The translations under genes and the position numbers were made by a program. A stretch of DNA of 64,000 nt. Source: Streptomyces sp. NRRL WC-3618. Its GTDB lineage: Bacteria > Actinomycetota > Actinomycetes > Streptomycetales > Streptomycetaceae. This document shows positions 25,178 to 38,500 of this stretch, piece by piece (positions within the stretch are counted from its first letter, which is position 1; every line of letters begins with the position of its first letter). The DNA lies in the NCBI RefSeq assembly GCF_001280005.1, contig NZ_LGDW01000259.1:1-64000 (forward strand), written 5' to 3'. A model generated the notes under the pieces. It worked only from the letters and a program-made list of their open reading frames with translations. It ran no database searches and was not told the origin of the DNA.

Positions 25178-25318
25178 ACCGGGGCGCCACCCGGTGCGCC
25201 GCGCGTTGCGTCGAACGGCGTACCTGCCCGTCCGTGACGGCGTGCCGGGTCGTACGGCCCGGCAACGCGCGCCTCTAATGAAGGCCGACCCGAGGCAGGC
25301 CGCGAAAGGACGGGACCC

Positions 25319-25726
25319 GTGCACGAGATGTCCGTCGCGCTGGCCGTCGTCGACCAGGTGGCCGAGGCCGCCGCGCGGGCCGGTGACGTCACAGCGGTGC
25401 GAACGGTACGGCTGCAGGTGGGCGAACTGGCCGGTGTCGTACCCGACGCACTCGCCTTCTCCTTCGAACTGGCCTGCGCCGGAACCCTGCTGGAGGGCGC
25501 CGCACTGGTCACCGAAGCGGTGCCGGGGCGGGCTCGCTGCACTCCCTGCGCACACGAATGGGCCGTCGGCATGCCACCACAGCTGATCTGCCCCGGGTGC
25601 GGCGGAACGCGTACCGAACTGCTCGCGGGCCGGGAACTGCAGATCGTCGACGTGCACTGGGAGGACGGCCACAAGCACAGCACCCCGCAGCCGGCCACCC
25701 GCGAACCAATCTCCGAGGAGCGCTGA
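25319..25726 (+). CDS. hypA: HypA: nickel metallochaperone
   Basis: A 135-aa protein with a GTG start giving MHEMS; His2 is the nickel ligand in this family. The zinc site is two CxxC pairs, Cys74/Cys77 and Cys91/Cys94. The last 20 residues, with DGHKHS, are an extension beyond typical HypA (about 115 aa). It works with HypB to load nickel into the large subunit. It is separated from the microprotein gene by 141 bases, the longest gap since hypX, so a second promoter for the hyp genes may lie there. It is followed by hypB after 3 bases. Confidence 0.93.
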   Translation: MHEMSVALAVVDQVAEAAARAGDVTAVRTVRLQVGELAGVVPDALAFSFELACAGTLLEGAALVTEAVPGRARCTPCAHEWAVGMPPQLICPGCGGTRTELLAGRELQIVDVHWEDGHKHSTPQPATREPISEER

Positions 25727-25729
25727 ACC

Positions 25730-26493
25730 ATGTGTCGTGTCGTCGACCTGCGCCAGGCCGTACTCGCCAAGAACGACGCGAGCGCCGACGAACTGCGCGC
25801 CCTTCTCGCGGATCGCGGCACCGCCGTCGTCAACCTGCTGTCCAGCCCCGGCAGCGGCAAGACCGCGCTGCTGGAACGTGAACTGCTGCGGGCCCGGGAA
25901 CGCTCCGTTCCCGTCGCGGCGCTGAGCGCCGATCTCGCCACCGAGAACGACGCGGCACGCCTGGCGCGTTCGGGCGTCCCGGTCAAGCAGGTGCTCACCG
26001 ACGGGCTGTGTCATCTGGAGGCGGGGATGCTCGCCGGTCACCTGGACGGGTGGCTGCCCGACGACACCCGGCTGCTGTTCGTGGAGAACGTCGGCAACCT
26101 GGTCTGCCCGGCCTCGTACGACCTGGGGGAGACGCTCCGGGTCACCCTCGCCTCCGTGACGGAGGGCGAGGACAAGCCGCTCAAGTACCCCACCGCCTTC
26201 GGGCTCGCCCACCTGGTCGTGATCACCAAGACCGACATCGCCGAGGCCGTCGAGTTCGACGAGGCCGCGTTCCGCGCGAACGTCGAGCGGGTCAACCCGG
26301 GAGTCGAGGTGATCCTCACCTCGGCACGCCGGGGGCAGGGAGTCGGCGCGCTGCTCGACCGGGCGATGGCAGCCGCGGCCGGCGCACCCGTCCACGCGCC
26401 GGTCATGGCCCGGCAGCACGGTCACACGCACGCGGGCGGCGGTCACACCCACGCGCACCCGGAGGTCACCGGCACGATGGCGCACACCCACTC

Positions 26494-26497
<4 letters not shown>
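25730..26497 (+). CDS. hypB: HypB: GTPase for nickel insertion, with C-terminal His-rich tail
   Basis: A 255-aa SIMIBI GTPase. The P-loop is SSPGSGKTALL near residues 38-48; LSADLATENDAARL, CHLEAGML (metal-binding Cys-His of the GTPase domain), LLFVENVGNLVCPASYDLGE and VITKTDIAE are all typical. The His-rich metal store, usually at the N-terminus, is here at the end (residues about 228-255: HGHTHAGGGHTHAHPE, then AHTHS). It hydrolyses GTP while passing nickel with HypA. It overlaps the hypF start by 4 bases. Confidence 0.93.
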
Positions 26498-28869
<2,372 letters not shown>

Positions 28870-28901
28870 GCAACGCGCGACCCCACAGCGAGGAGAGGCT
28901 C

Positions 28902-29207
28902 ATGTGCCTGGCGGTACCCGGCAGAGTGCTGGACATCGAGGAACGGGACGGCACCCGGATGGCCAACGTCGACTTCGGCGGAGTGGTCAAGGAGGTGTGT
29001 CTGGAGTACCTGCCCGACCTTCAGGTCGGCGAGTACGCCATCGTCCACGTCGGGTTCGCCCTGCAACGGCTGGACGAGGAGTCGGCGCGCCAGACGCTCG
29101 AACTCTTCGCCGAACTCGGCTTGTTGCAGGAGGAGTTCGGCGACCCCTGGGAGACGGCGGCGGTGGAGGCGGGCGTGGACCCGGTGGAAGAGGTGCGCAA
29201 CCAGTGA
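28902..29207 (+). CDS. hypC: HypC: hydrogenase assembly chaperone
   Basis: A 101-aa protein starting [14 protein letters not shown]. Cys2 holds the Fe(CN)2CO intermediate with HypD. The OB-fold pattern ([39 protein letters not shown], residues about 24-64) is standard. AGGAGAGG lies seven bases before the ATG. It overlaps the hypD start by 4 bases, as expected for proteins that act as a complex. Confidence 0.95.
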   Translation: MCLAVPGRVLDIEERDGTRMANVDFGGVVKEVCLEYLPDLQVGEYAIVHVGFALQRLDEESARQTLELFAELGLLQEEFGDPWETAAVEAGVDPVEEVRNQ

Positions 29208-30334
29208 AGTACATCGACGAGTTCCAGGACCCGGAGCTGGCACGACGGCTCCTCGACGACATCCACGCCACGGTCACCAGGCCGTGGGCCCTGATGGAGG
29301 TGTGCGGGGGACAGACGCACAGCATCATCCGGCACGGCATCGACCAACTCCTGCCGGAGCAGGTCGAGTTGATCCACGGGCCGGGCTGTCCGGTGTGCGT
29401 GACCCCGCTGGAGGTCATCGACAAGGCTCTGGAGATCGCCTCCCGGCCAGGAGTGATCTTCTGCTCCTTCGGCGACATGCTGCGGGTGCCGGGCACGGGA
29501 CGGGACCTGTTCCAGGTCCGCGGGGAAGGCGGTGACGTTCGCGTCGTCTACTCGCCGCTCGACGCGCTGCGGATCGCGCAGCAGAACCCGGACCGCGAGG
29601 TGGTGTTCTTCGGCATCGGATTCGAGACGACGGCGCCGCCCAACGCCATGACGGTCCATCAGGCCCGAAAGCTCGGCGTCAAGAACTTCAGCATGCTGGT
29701 GTCCCACGTCCGCGTACCCCCGGCCATCGAGGCGATCATGTCGTCGCCGAGCTGCCGTGTGCAGGGCTTCCTCGCGGCCGGGCACGTGTGCAGCGTGATG
29801 GGCGTGGGGGAGTACCCGGAGCTGGCCGAACGCTTCCGGGTGCCGATCGTCGTGACGGGCTTCGAGCCGCTGGACATCCTCGAAGGCGTGCGGCGCGCCG
29901 TCCGTCAGCTGGAGCGCGGTGAGCACACCGTCGACAACGCCTACGCCCGTGCCGTACGCCCGGAGGGCAACCCGGCCGCCCGGGCCATGCTGGAGGACGT
30001 CTTCGAGATCACCGACCGTGCCTGGCGGGGTATCGGGGTGATCCCGGACAGCGGCTGGCGGCTGTCGTCGAAGTACCGCGACCACGACGCCGAGCACCGC
30101 TTCTCGGTCAGTGGAATCCAGACGGCCGAACCCGCCGAGTGCCGCAGCGGAGAGGTCCTGCAAGGGCTGCTCAAGCCGCACGAGTGCGAGGCGTTCGGCA
30201 CCCTGTGCACCCCCCGCACCCCCCTGGGAGCCACCATGGTCTCCAGCGAGGGCGCCTGCGCGGCGTACTACCTCTACCGGCGTCTGGACCTGCCCGCCAC
30301 CACGACGGTTCGGGAGGCGAGCCCCGTTGTCTGA
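29204..30334 (+). CDS. hypD: HypD: iron-sulphur scaffold for Fe(CN)2CO assembly
   Basis: A 376-aa protein with a GTG start. Signature motifs are [10 protein letters not shown] (Cys34), [11 protein letters not shown] (Cys62, Cys65), [10 protein letters not shown] and, near the C-terminus, cysteine positions in [24 protein letters not shown] for the [4Fe-4S] cluster. It carries the iron centre with HypC while HypE and HypF add cyanides. Its end overlaps hypE by 8 bases. Confidence 0.95.
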   Translation: MKYIDEFQDPELARRLLDDIHATVTRPWALMEVCGGQTHSIIRHGIDQLLPEQVELIHGPGCPVCVTPLEVIDKALEIASRPGVIFCSFGDMLRVPGTGRDLFQVRGEGGDVRVVYSPLDALRIAQQNPDREVVFFGIGFETTAPPNAMTVHQARKLGVKNFSMLVSHVRVPPAIEAIMSSPSCRVQGFLAAGHVCSVMGVGEYPELAERFRVPIVVTGFEPLDILEGVRRAVRQLERGEHTVDNAYARAVRPEGNPAARAMLEDVFEITDRAWRGIGVIPDSGWRLSSKYRDHDAEHRFSVSGIQTAEPAECRSGEVLQGLLKPHECEAFGTLCTPRTPLGATMVSSEGACAAYYLYRRLDLPATTTVREASPVV

Positions 30335-31409
30335 CACCACCGATCTCCCCGTCAGCGCCGCCCTGGACATCGAGGCGTGGACATGCCCGGCGCCTCTGCG
30401 TGACCGGCCACGGGTGGTCATGGGCCACGGCGGCGGTGGAGTCCTCTCCGCCGAGCTCGTCCAGCAGATCTTCGCCCCCGCCTTCGGTGGCGAGGTGCTC
30501 GCCCAGATGGGCGATGCCGCCGTCCTCTCGCTGGGCGGTGCCCGGCTGGCGTTCTCCACCGACTCCTACGTGGTCAGGCCGCTGTTCTTCCCCGGCGGCA
30601 GCATCGGTGACCTGGCGGTCAACGGCACCGTCAACGACCTCGCCATGAGCGGCGCCCGCGCCGCCTACCTCTCCTGCGGATTCATCCTGGAGGAGGGCGT
30701 CGAGCTGGACGTCGTCACGCGGGTGTCCGAGGCGCTGGGCGCGGCCGCGCGCACCGCCGGTGTGGAGGTGGCCACCGGCGACACGAAGGTGGTGGAGGCC
30801 GGCCACGGCGACGGGATCTACATCAACACGGCGGGCATCGGTCTCGTCCCGGCGGGTGTCGATCTGCGTCCCCAGCGGGTCGTCCCCGGCGACGTCGTGA
30901 TCGTCAGTGGCGCCATCGGTGTCCACGGGGTGGCGGTCATGAGCGTGCGCGAGGGCCTGGAGTTCGGCGTGGAGATCGCGAGCGACTGCGCGGCGCTCGG
31001 CGGCCTGGTCGAGGCCATGCTCGCCGTCACCCCGGATCTGCACGTCCTGCGCGACCCCACCCGAGGCGGCCTGGCGGCCTCGCTCAACGAGATCGCGGCG
31101 GCCTCCGGAACGGGAGTGGTCATCCGGGAGCGTGACGTCCCGGTCCCGTCGGCCGTGGCCAACGCCTGCGCCATCCTCGGGCTGGACCCCATGTACATCG
31201 CCAACGAGGGCAAGCTGGTGGCCTTCGTCCCGCGCGAGCACGCCGACGCCGTTCTCGAGGCGATGCGGGCCCATCCGCTGGGCGCGGAATCCGTGATCAT
31301 CGGCGAGGCCGTCGAGGCGCACCCCGGCATGGTCGTGGCCCGGACCGGCCTGGGAGGAACGCGGGTGGTCGATCTGCCGATCGGGGAGCAACTGCCGCGC
31401 ATCTGCTGA
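30327..31409 (+). CDS. hypE: HypE: cyanide-ligand forming dehydratase
   Basis: A 360-aa PurM/AIRS-fold protein. The TTG at 30327 is chosen because GGGAGG lies nine bases before it and the protein then begins [20 protein letters not shown]. Motifs: [48 protein letters not shown] (ATP-binding region, residues about 68-97), [15 protein letters not shown]. It ends PRIC with the conserved C-terminal cysteine that is carbamoylated and dehydrated to thiocyanate. It is the last gene of the hydrogenase locus and converges on the next minus-strand gene after 47 bases. Confidence 0.95.
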   Translation: MSDTTDLPVSAALDIEAWTCPAPLRDRPRVVMGHGGGGVLSAELVQQIFAPAFGGEVLAQMGDAAVLSLGGARLAFSTDSYVVRPLFFPGGSIGDLAVNGTVNDLAMSGARAAYLSCGFILEEGVELDVVTRVSEALGAAARTAGVEVATGDTKVVEAGHGDGIYINTAGIGLVPAGVDLRPQRVVPGDVVIVSGAIGVHGVAVMSVREGLEFGVEIASDCAALGGLVEAMLAVTPDLHVLRDPTRGGLAASLNEIAAASGTGVVIRERDVPVPSAVANACAILGLDPMYIANEGKLVAFVPREHADAVLEAMRAHPLGAESVIIGEAVEAHPGMVVARTGLGGTRVVDLPIGEQLPRIC

Positions 31410-31456
31410 CACGGGTGCCACGCGTCGACCCGGCCGTCCGGGCGCCGAAGGACTCG

Positions 31457-31843
31457 CTAACGCGGCCGGCGTTCGGACGGCGGGTCCTGCGGGTCCACGC
31501 CGGTCGTGGCGGAGGCGTCCTTGGTGCCGCTGGGGCGTTGGGAGCGGCCCCGGCGTCCGGTGTCGCGTCTGCCCTTCTCATCCGCGTCGCCGTACTCCTC
31601 ACCGCGAGCACCGCGGCTCTCGGCCGTGTCACCCGGGACGGACTTCGTCTCCTCGCGGGACTTCGTCCGGCCCCTACCCTTCTCACCGGCCTCCTCGGTC
31701 GCGTGGAAGGAACGGCGGGCGCTCGGGTTGTCCTGCTGGCGTGTGTCATCCACATCGGGCGACCAGCCGTGCTGCTCGGGGCCCTGGTGACGGCTGGGGC
31801 CCTTTCCGTGCGGTGACTCGGAGGGACGTGGTTGCTTCGACAT
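31457..31843 (-). CDS. Small disordered hydrophilic protein
   Basis: A 128-aa protein starting MSKQPRPSESPHGKGP, almost without hydrophobic residues and rich in Arg, Glu, Asp, Gly and Ser. An earlier ATG at 31933 adds 30 residues and is less likely. No domain or signal peptide is visible. The composition resembles stress- or spore-associated hydrophilic proteins of actinobacteria, but I do not recognise the family. Confidence 0.5.
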   Translation of the reverse strand: MSKQPRPSESPHGKGPSRHQGPEQHGWSPDVDDTRQQDNPSARRSFHATEEAGEKGRGRTKSREETKSVPGDTAESRGARGEEYGDADEKGRRDTGRRGRSQRPSGTKDASATTGVDPQDPPSERRPR

Positions 31844-32000
31844 GGTCGGATCTGCCTTTTCATGGTCAGGGGGGACGCCGGGCAGGTGCACCCGCGCTGG
31901 GTAAATCATCTCCTCTTGAGGTAGTTCGAGCATGTTTTTACCCTTCGTGGTCCTCCGATCTGGCTGATCATCCGGGTCCGGTCCGGGGCCGGGCGCCGGA

Positions 32001-32034
32001 AGGCCCCGCCGAATGTCTCCATTCGGCGGGGCCT
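32001..32034. terminator. Strong bidirectional terminator hairpin
   Basis: AGGCCCCGCCGAAT at 32001-32014 pairs perfectly with ATTCGGCGGGGCCT at 32021-32034 around the loop GTCTCC. A few A residues precede it and TTCC follows. It sits 33 bases beyond the end of the minus-strand immunity gene and probably ends the toxin-immunity transcript. Confidence 0.85.
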
Positions 32035-32066
32035 TCCTCGTTGTAGGGGCGCAACCCCGTGTGGGT

Positions 32067-32492
32067 CTAGGCGTCGCCAGGCCCGCCGAGAAGCTCGGCG
32101 ACCTCCGTTCGGCGCCAGTCCCACTGAGGGTGCTTCTCGACCAGGTCCACGAACTCGGCGAACTCGATGACGTCGCCGTGGTTCGTGTCGATCAGGCCCG
32201 AGAAGTTCCGGAGCGTGAAGGTCAGGAGCGTGCGCGCCGCGTCCATGGACTGACAGGAAACGTAGATCGCACGGGGTTCTTCACCGATCCGCTGCCGCAT
32301 GTCCTCGATGTCCTCGGGCTCGAAGTCCGACAGGACGTCGCCCGAGAAGTCCAGGGCGTAGGAGTTCCCGTTCCAGTGCAGGAAGTCTCCGTCACTGAGC
32401 GGGTCTTTTCCGACTCCGAGGGACCGCACCTCGGCCTCGATGGCGGCGCATTCGTGTGCGCTCGCCAGCAGGACCACGGAAGGCCAGGACAT
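32067..32492 (-). CDS. Putative immunity protein for the RHS toxin
   Basis: A 141-aa acidic cytoplasmic protein (SEDIEDMRQRIGEE-like acidic helices, IDTNHGDVIEFAEFVDLVEKHPQW) with no signal peptide and no family that I can name. It starts 37 bases after the stop of the polymorphic toxin on the same strand, which is the standard immunity position, and its acidity suits binding a basic nuclease domain. AGAAGAGGGAGGTAGCC before the ATG provides a strong ribosome-binding site. The pairing is inferred from position. Confidence 0.65.
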   Translation of the reverse strand: MSWPSVVLLASAHECAAIEAEVRSLGVGKDPLSDGDFLHWNGNSYALDFSGDVLSDFEPEDIEDMRQRIGEEPRAIYVSCQSMDAARTLLTFTLRNFSGLIDTNHGDVIEFAEFVDLVEKHPQWDWRRTEVAELLGGPGDA

Positions 32493-32505
32493 GGCTACCT
32501 CCCTC

Positions 32506-32547
32506 TTCTCATCGGGCGATCACCGCTTCTCATGGGGCGATCACCGC
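32506..32547. repeat. 21-bp tandem duplication spanning the toxin stop codon
   Basis: Two adjacent copies of TTCTCATSGGGCGATCACCGC (S is C or G) lie at 32506-32526 and 32527-32547, with one mismatch. The minus-strand toxin stop codon TGA is inside the second copy, and the first copy contains the same stop context. So the last codons of the toxin and its stop are duplicated just before the immunity gene. Confidence 0.85.
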
Positions 32548-35500
32548 GAGAAGCTCGTCGAGATCGGTCGTGACCATCTGGCCCAGCTGTTCCTGCCCCC
32601 GGACGACTGACGGCTTCAACTTCTTGCTCGGCCAGATGAAACTGATGACCGGGTAGTCGGTCGCCGACTCGTATCGCTGGTGGTCCTTCTTGGATCCCGA
32701 TCCGCCGCCGGTCTTCACCTGGATCACCGCGTTGCGGGTCACGATGTCGAAGTCGGTGATGTCCTTCCCGTCCGCGCCGACGATCTTGATCTCGACCGCC
32801 ACCACGTGGCCAGGATAACGAGCCTCGATCTCGTCGACGAGGCGGGGAACTCCGGGGTCCTTGGGCGTGCCCACATAGGTCGGGCTGTTGCCGCTGCCAC
32901 CGCCGGTCGGGCAACTGTCGTTGTGAACCAGGACAGGTGCCGCGCCCGCCAGGGCGTAGTACGTGTGCAGGTCGCCGACGGTCAGGTTGTGGACCGTGGT
33001 GTCCAGCGCCGTCCAGCGCTGCACGCCGGTGATCTGGACATGCGTACCGGCGCTGGTCCTGAGCCACTGACCCGGCTCGAGGTCGGTGGCGTCGAGCCAC
33101 CGGCCCAGCTCCGGAACCCAGAACGGGTGCTCCGCGGTCGCGGTGATCCGGGCCGTCTTCGAACCGGCCCTGCCGTCGCTGTCGACGGTGAGCCTGACCA
33201 GGCGCTTGAGACCCTTGCCTCTGATCTCGGCGGTGACCGTCTGGACGCGGGTCTCCCCGGTCGTCGGGTCTGTCGCGATGACCTTGTCGCCGGTCCTGAC
33301 CTTCTCGATGGCCTTGGTGGAGCCGTCGGCCATCAGCACCCTCGTGCCGGGCACGAAGCTGTTGCAGCCGGGCGAGTCCGCGGCCTTGCCCGAGCCGCCG
33401 CTGCCGCTGGTGCCGCCGTTGCTGCGGGAGGAACCGCCGGACTTGCCGCCGCCACCGCCGCCGGAGCCCTTGCCGCCGCCGGAACTCCTGCCGCCCCCAC
33501 CGGAGTGGGAGGAGGACTTCGGAGCGGCCTTGGCCTGCGCCTGCTTCTGCGCCGGGTTACCGGTCTTCCGCTTCGCGGCCGCCGCCGCGTCGGCTCTTCT
33601 CTTGGCGGCCTCGGCCGCCTTTTTCTTGGCTCTCTGCGCGGCCTCTCTCTTCGCTTTCTCGATGGCCAGCTTCTTGGCCCGTAGCGCGGCCGCCTCCGCG
33701 GCCTTGGCCGCCTTCAGGACGGCCTCCGCGGCCCTCTTGGCGGCCTTGAAGGCCTGGATGGCGTCGATGGTGCGGTTGATCGCCTTCAGGACCGACGGAA
33801 TCTTGCCCAGCTTCGCCCACGGAATGGCGTCCAGGATGATGCTGCCGCACGACCACATGTCACCGCCGAAGCAGGCCATGGCGTCGTTGATGCCGATGAA
33901 GTCCTTCAGGGTCTCCCAGGCCACGGCCAGGATCACCGAGGTCAGGGACTTGCCCATCGTCGACTGCGCCTGCGCGACCTGCGCCGGTGACAGCCCCGCG
34001 CCGGCCAGGGCCGCGGCCTTCTCCGAGGCGCTCAGGTTGATCGCCAGACCGGTCGGATCGGAGTACGTGACCGGGTTGTTCTGCGCGTAGGCGTACCCGT
34101 TGGACTGCAGCGGGTCGTTCAGGTCGAGCATCTGGTCGGCGGACAGGAAACGTCCGACCACCGGGTCGTACAGACGTGCGCCGAGCGGCTGGTAGCCGGA
34201 GGCGTCGTCCCTGGTCTTGCCGAGGAATCCCTTGTGGCTCTGCAGGTTGGCACTGGCCGTGCCGCGCTCGTTGCCGAAGGGGTCCTGCTTGCGGATGCGC
34301 ACCGGCATGGTCCCGTTGAGGGCGACCTCCGTGTACACGCTGCCCTGGTGGTCCGAGGTCTGGGCGACCAGGGTCTCCCCACCGGTGCCGGAGGCGTAGC
34401 GCATGACCGCTCCGCCGGGGGCCGTGTAGGTGCGCTGGGTGCTGACCAGGACACCGCCCTGCTGGACGGTGACCTCGGCCTCGTCCAGATGCAGCGTGGC
34501 CTGCTTGCCCTTGATGGTGAGCAGACGGTTGCCGTCGGCGCCGTAGATGTGACGGGTGTCGTTCTGCGGCTGCCAGAGCTGCGCGGACGTGCTGTCACAG
34601 GTCGCCAGGACGATCGGTGTGCTGTTGGCCGAGTTCGCGCCCTGGACGGCCAGGCACAGATTCGACGCGATGTGGGTGAGCTGCCCGGTCGCGCCGCGCC
34701 TCAGCTCCTGAGCGGTCACCTGCGCGGACGTGGTGCCGCACTTCTGGATCTGGACCGCCGACCCGACCGTGTTCGCGGTGGGCTGGAGGCACCAGTTGTC
34801 GTAGAACGACAGGGCGCCCCGGTTGGGGTCGGACTGCGTGCCCCCGGAGGGAGCCGGGGTCGGCGTGAACTTGAGGTTCTGCGCCACCGTGGCGTTGCAG
34901 GCGTAGAGCTGGATGGGCTGGTTGGCGGCCGCGATCCCGGACTTCAGATCGAGGCACTTGTCGGCCAGGCCCACGTACGGGGTCCTGCCGCCGCTGCCCG
35001 CGCCGGTGATCCGGTCGATCTTGCCGTCCGGCGTCCAGGTCAGGTCCTGCTTGTCACCGTTCTGGATCGAGGTGACCGACTTGGTCTCGCCGGTCAGCTC
35101 GTACAGACGGGTGGCCTCGGCCTTGACCTGCGCGCCCGCCGGGGTGGTGTAGTTCTTCGTCACCTTGGTGAGCGTGTGCGGCTGGGTGCCGTCGGCCTTG
35201 CCGTACGCGTACGTGCTGACGGCGTCCTTGCCGGTGGCGCCCGTGAGGTCCTTCTCGGTCAGCTGCTTGCGGTTGCCGAGGAGGTCGTACTCGTACTCCT
35301 GCCAGTAGCCGGAGTTGTCCTTGCCCGCGGCGACGTTGAGCGTGCCGTCGGCCTTCTTCGGGGTGGTGCAGTTCGCCTGGTCGCCGGAGGTCCATGCCGA
35401 CTTCAGCTGGCCCATCGGGTCGTAGACGAAGCACTGCCGCTCCTCGATCCCGACGGACTTCTCCTGGATCGAGGTGACGTTGCCCGCCGGGTCGTAGGTG

Positions 35501-38500
35501 TACGCCCGGTTGGAGACCAGGTTGCCGCCGACGACGGAGGTGTCCGCGCCCGCGCCGGACTTCTCGCGGTAGACCGACTGCTCCTTGAGCTCGCCGGTGC
35601 CCTCGTCGTACGACGCCTGCGTCCAGACCCGGTACGGCTGGGCGCCCAGGGTCGACTGGAGGACCTGGCCGTACGCGTCGTAGGCAGTCTCCGAGCCGTA
35701 CCAGTCCTTGCCGGAGATGGAGAGCGGGTTGCCGTCCTTGTTGTAGCGGACGACGAGCTTCTCCGAGGTGAACTTGCCCACCGCCGGGACGGTCTGCTCC
35801 TCCAGCATGCCGTTGTCGGACCACGAGTAGTCGTACGTGTAGTCCTTGGCGAAGCCCCACGTGTCGACGATCGACTGCGGCAGCGACACGGTGGTCGAGG
35901 TCGGCTGGTAGTCCCTCGTGTAGCCGCCGATCGACTGCGTGTACGCCAGCGTGTCCGTGTAGCGCGTGGCGGTGGCGGGCATGCCCTTGCCACCCGGGGC
36001 GGTGTCGTACGTGAAGTCGGCGAGCAGGGGGCCGGTCGAGCCGGTCAGGCGCTGCTGCTTCGGCCGTGACAGTTCGTCGTAGCCGTTCCAGACCTTGACG
36101 CCACGGGCGTTGGCCGTCGTGAGGACGCGGCCGCGGGCGTCGTACTCCGTACGGGTCGTGCCCGCGTCGGGGTCGGTCGACGTCTCCATCCGGCCGTTGT
36201 GGTCGTACGTCCACGTCCACGGGTGTGTCGGGTCCGCGGCGGGGGTGGCCTTCGCGACCTGGCCGTTCGCGTCGTACTCGTAGCGCGTCGACGTGAACCC
36301 GCCGGGAGCCGCCGGGTTGAAGGTGTCCGTACGGATGGTCCGGCCCGTCGCGTCGGTGTAGACGCGGTAGGACGAGTCGCCCGCGGGCTGGATGACCTTC
36401 GACCAGTCCTCGCCGTACTCGTAGCGGACGGCCCGCTCCGGGTACGCCTTCGACATGCTCTCCTTCGAGATCGGGTCCACGTACTTCATGTACGGGGTCT
36501 CCTGGAGCACGCGGCCGAGGCCGTCGTAGGTGTAGCGCGTGATGTTGGGGACGGCCGTGTCGGAGACCGGGGTGAACAGCTCGCCCGGTCTGGCCTCGTC
36601 GGTCAGGTAGGCGTTGTTGGTCTGGTAGACGTCACCGGAGTTGTTGTACAGCGTGTCGGTGATCAGCCAGCCGGAGTCGTTGTCCGCCTCCTCCTGGTTC
36701 TGCCGCTCGCGGCCGAGACCGTCGTAGAGGGTGACGGAGGTCTCGATCCGGTTCTCGTAGCCACGCGTGTAGGTGGTGACGTACGGAGGCTTGCGGATCT
36801 TGATCTTGCTGTCGTCCGGGTCGGTCTCCTCCGCCGGGATCGTGTAGACCGCGCGGAAGTCCGGTACGCCGCTGCCGGGGGTGCGGCCCGGGGCCCAGGC
36901 CTCGGCGAGCCGGCCCAGCGGGTCGTACTTCGCCTCGCTCACATGCCCGTTGGCGTCCGTGGTCTTCAGCGTGGTCGAGCGGCCCGGCTCCAGCTCCTGG
37001 ATCTGGCTGTGACCGAGCAGGTTGGTCGTGATGACCTTGAAGACCTGCCCCGTGGCCGGTCCTTCGGAGACGTAGCTGATCGTGGAGGACTTCGGGGACG
37101 GCTGGGTCAGCTGGTCGGGGTCGGTCTGCCGGACGACCCGGCCCACCTCGTCGAAACCCCTCGTCCCGTTGGTCTGGAAGCCGGTTCCGGTGCCGTTGAG
37201 GGACCAGGTCTCCGTCGCCAGGCCACGGCTGCCGGCGGCGAGCGCCGCGCCGTAGGTTCCGCCGTCGTACGCGGTACGGGTGGCGCCGGTCAGGGTGCTG
37301 AGGTCGCTCCAGTTCGCGCTCGCGCAGGTGGTGGGCGAGACGAGGACCTGCTTGCTGAGACCGATCAGGTTCCGGTCGGTCTGGTGCGTGTACTCGGACT
37401 TGGTGCAGGACTCGTCACCGGTCTTCGTGGCATCGCCCAGCGACTCCACCAGGGTCGGCAGACCGTACGTAGGGTCGTACGTCGTCGTCGTCCTCACCGA
37501 GCGCACCGTGCGCGGGTCGTCGGTGTTGGTGCCGGACGACTTGGTGTACGCGGTCTCCTCGGGCTCCGTGACCCGCCAGGCCCGCAGCGGCGACAGGCCG
37601 TCGTCCCGGTCGCGCCGGGCGAGTTCGGTGGCCGCGGGCTTGGTGATGCTGCGGGTCAGCCAGTCGGAGTCGGCCTTGGTGGAGTCGGTGTAGCTGAGCT
37701 CCTCGGCGATCCGGCCGGCGAACGGCTCCTCGTCCTTGGCTATCTCGGCGCCCGTGATGTCCTTCACGGACACGGTGTCGCCGAGACCCCGGAAGAAGCG
37801 GGTGACGGACTTGGAGCGCTGGTCGGCGGTGTCCGGGGCGCCGTCCTCGTTGACCGGGCCCGTCAGGACCGTGGTCTGCTCGACGCCCGCGAACTGCGAG
37901 TAGGTGCGCTGGGACTTCTTGGTGAACTCGGCCTCGGCGAGCTTCCACGCCGGGTTCTTGTACGCGTACTCGGTCCTGGTGGTGAAGTCGCCGTCGATGT
38001 TCGGGAGTTCCTCGACGGTGTCCACGACGTACTTGTGGAACCAGTCGATGTCCTCGACCTCGGGGTCGGGGTTCCAGAACGACGGGTAGCAGAGCCGGTT
38101 GTTCGTCTTGAGCTGGGCCTGCAGCCGGGCCATGGCCGCGTCCCGGGTCTCGCCGGGCCGCTGGTCGAGCAGCGGCAGGTCGCCGGTGAGGCAGTCGCCG
38201 TCGATCTTCTTGTAGGTGACGACGGTCTCACCGCCGTACTCGTTGACGACGCGGCCGATACGCAGCCGGGAGAAGCCGGGGCGCGAGGCGTGGACCGCCT
38301 TGACGCGGTTCGGCATGTCCTCGGCGTTGGGCTCGAACCGCACGGTGTTGAGCGTGACGCTCGCGTCGGTGGAGCCGTTGCGGGCGTAGCCGGTGCGCTG
38401 GACGGACTCCAGCCACAGGGCCGTGTTCGGGCCGGTCAGCAGCTTGGCGAAGCTCTGCTTCAGCTGGTACTCGTCGACGACCTGGCGGGCGGCGGTGTCG

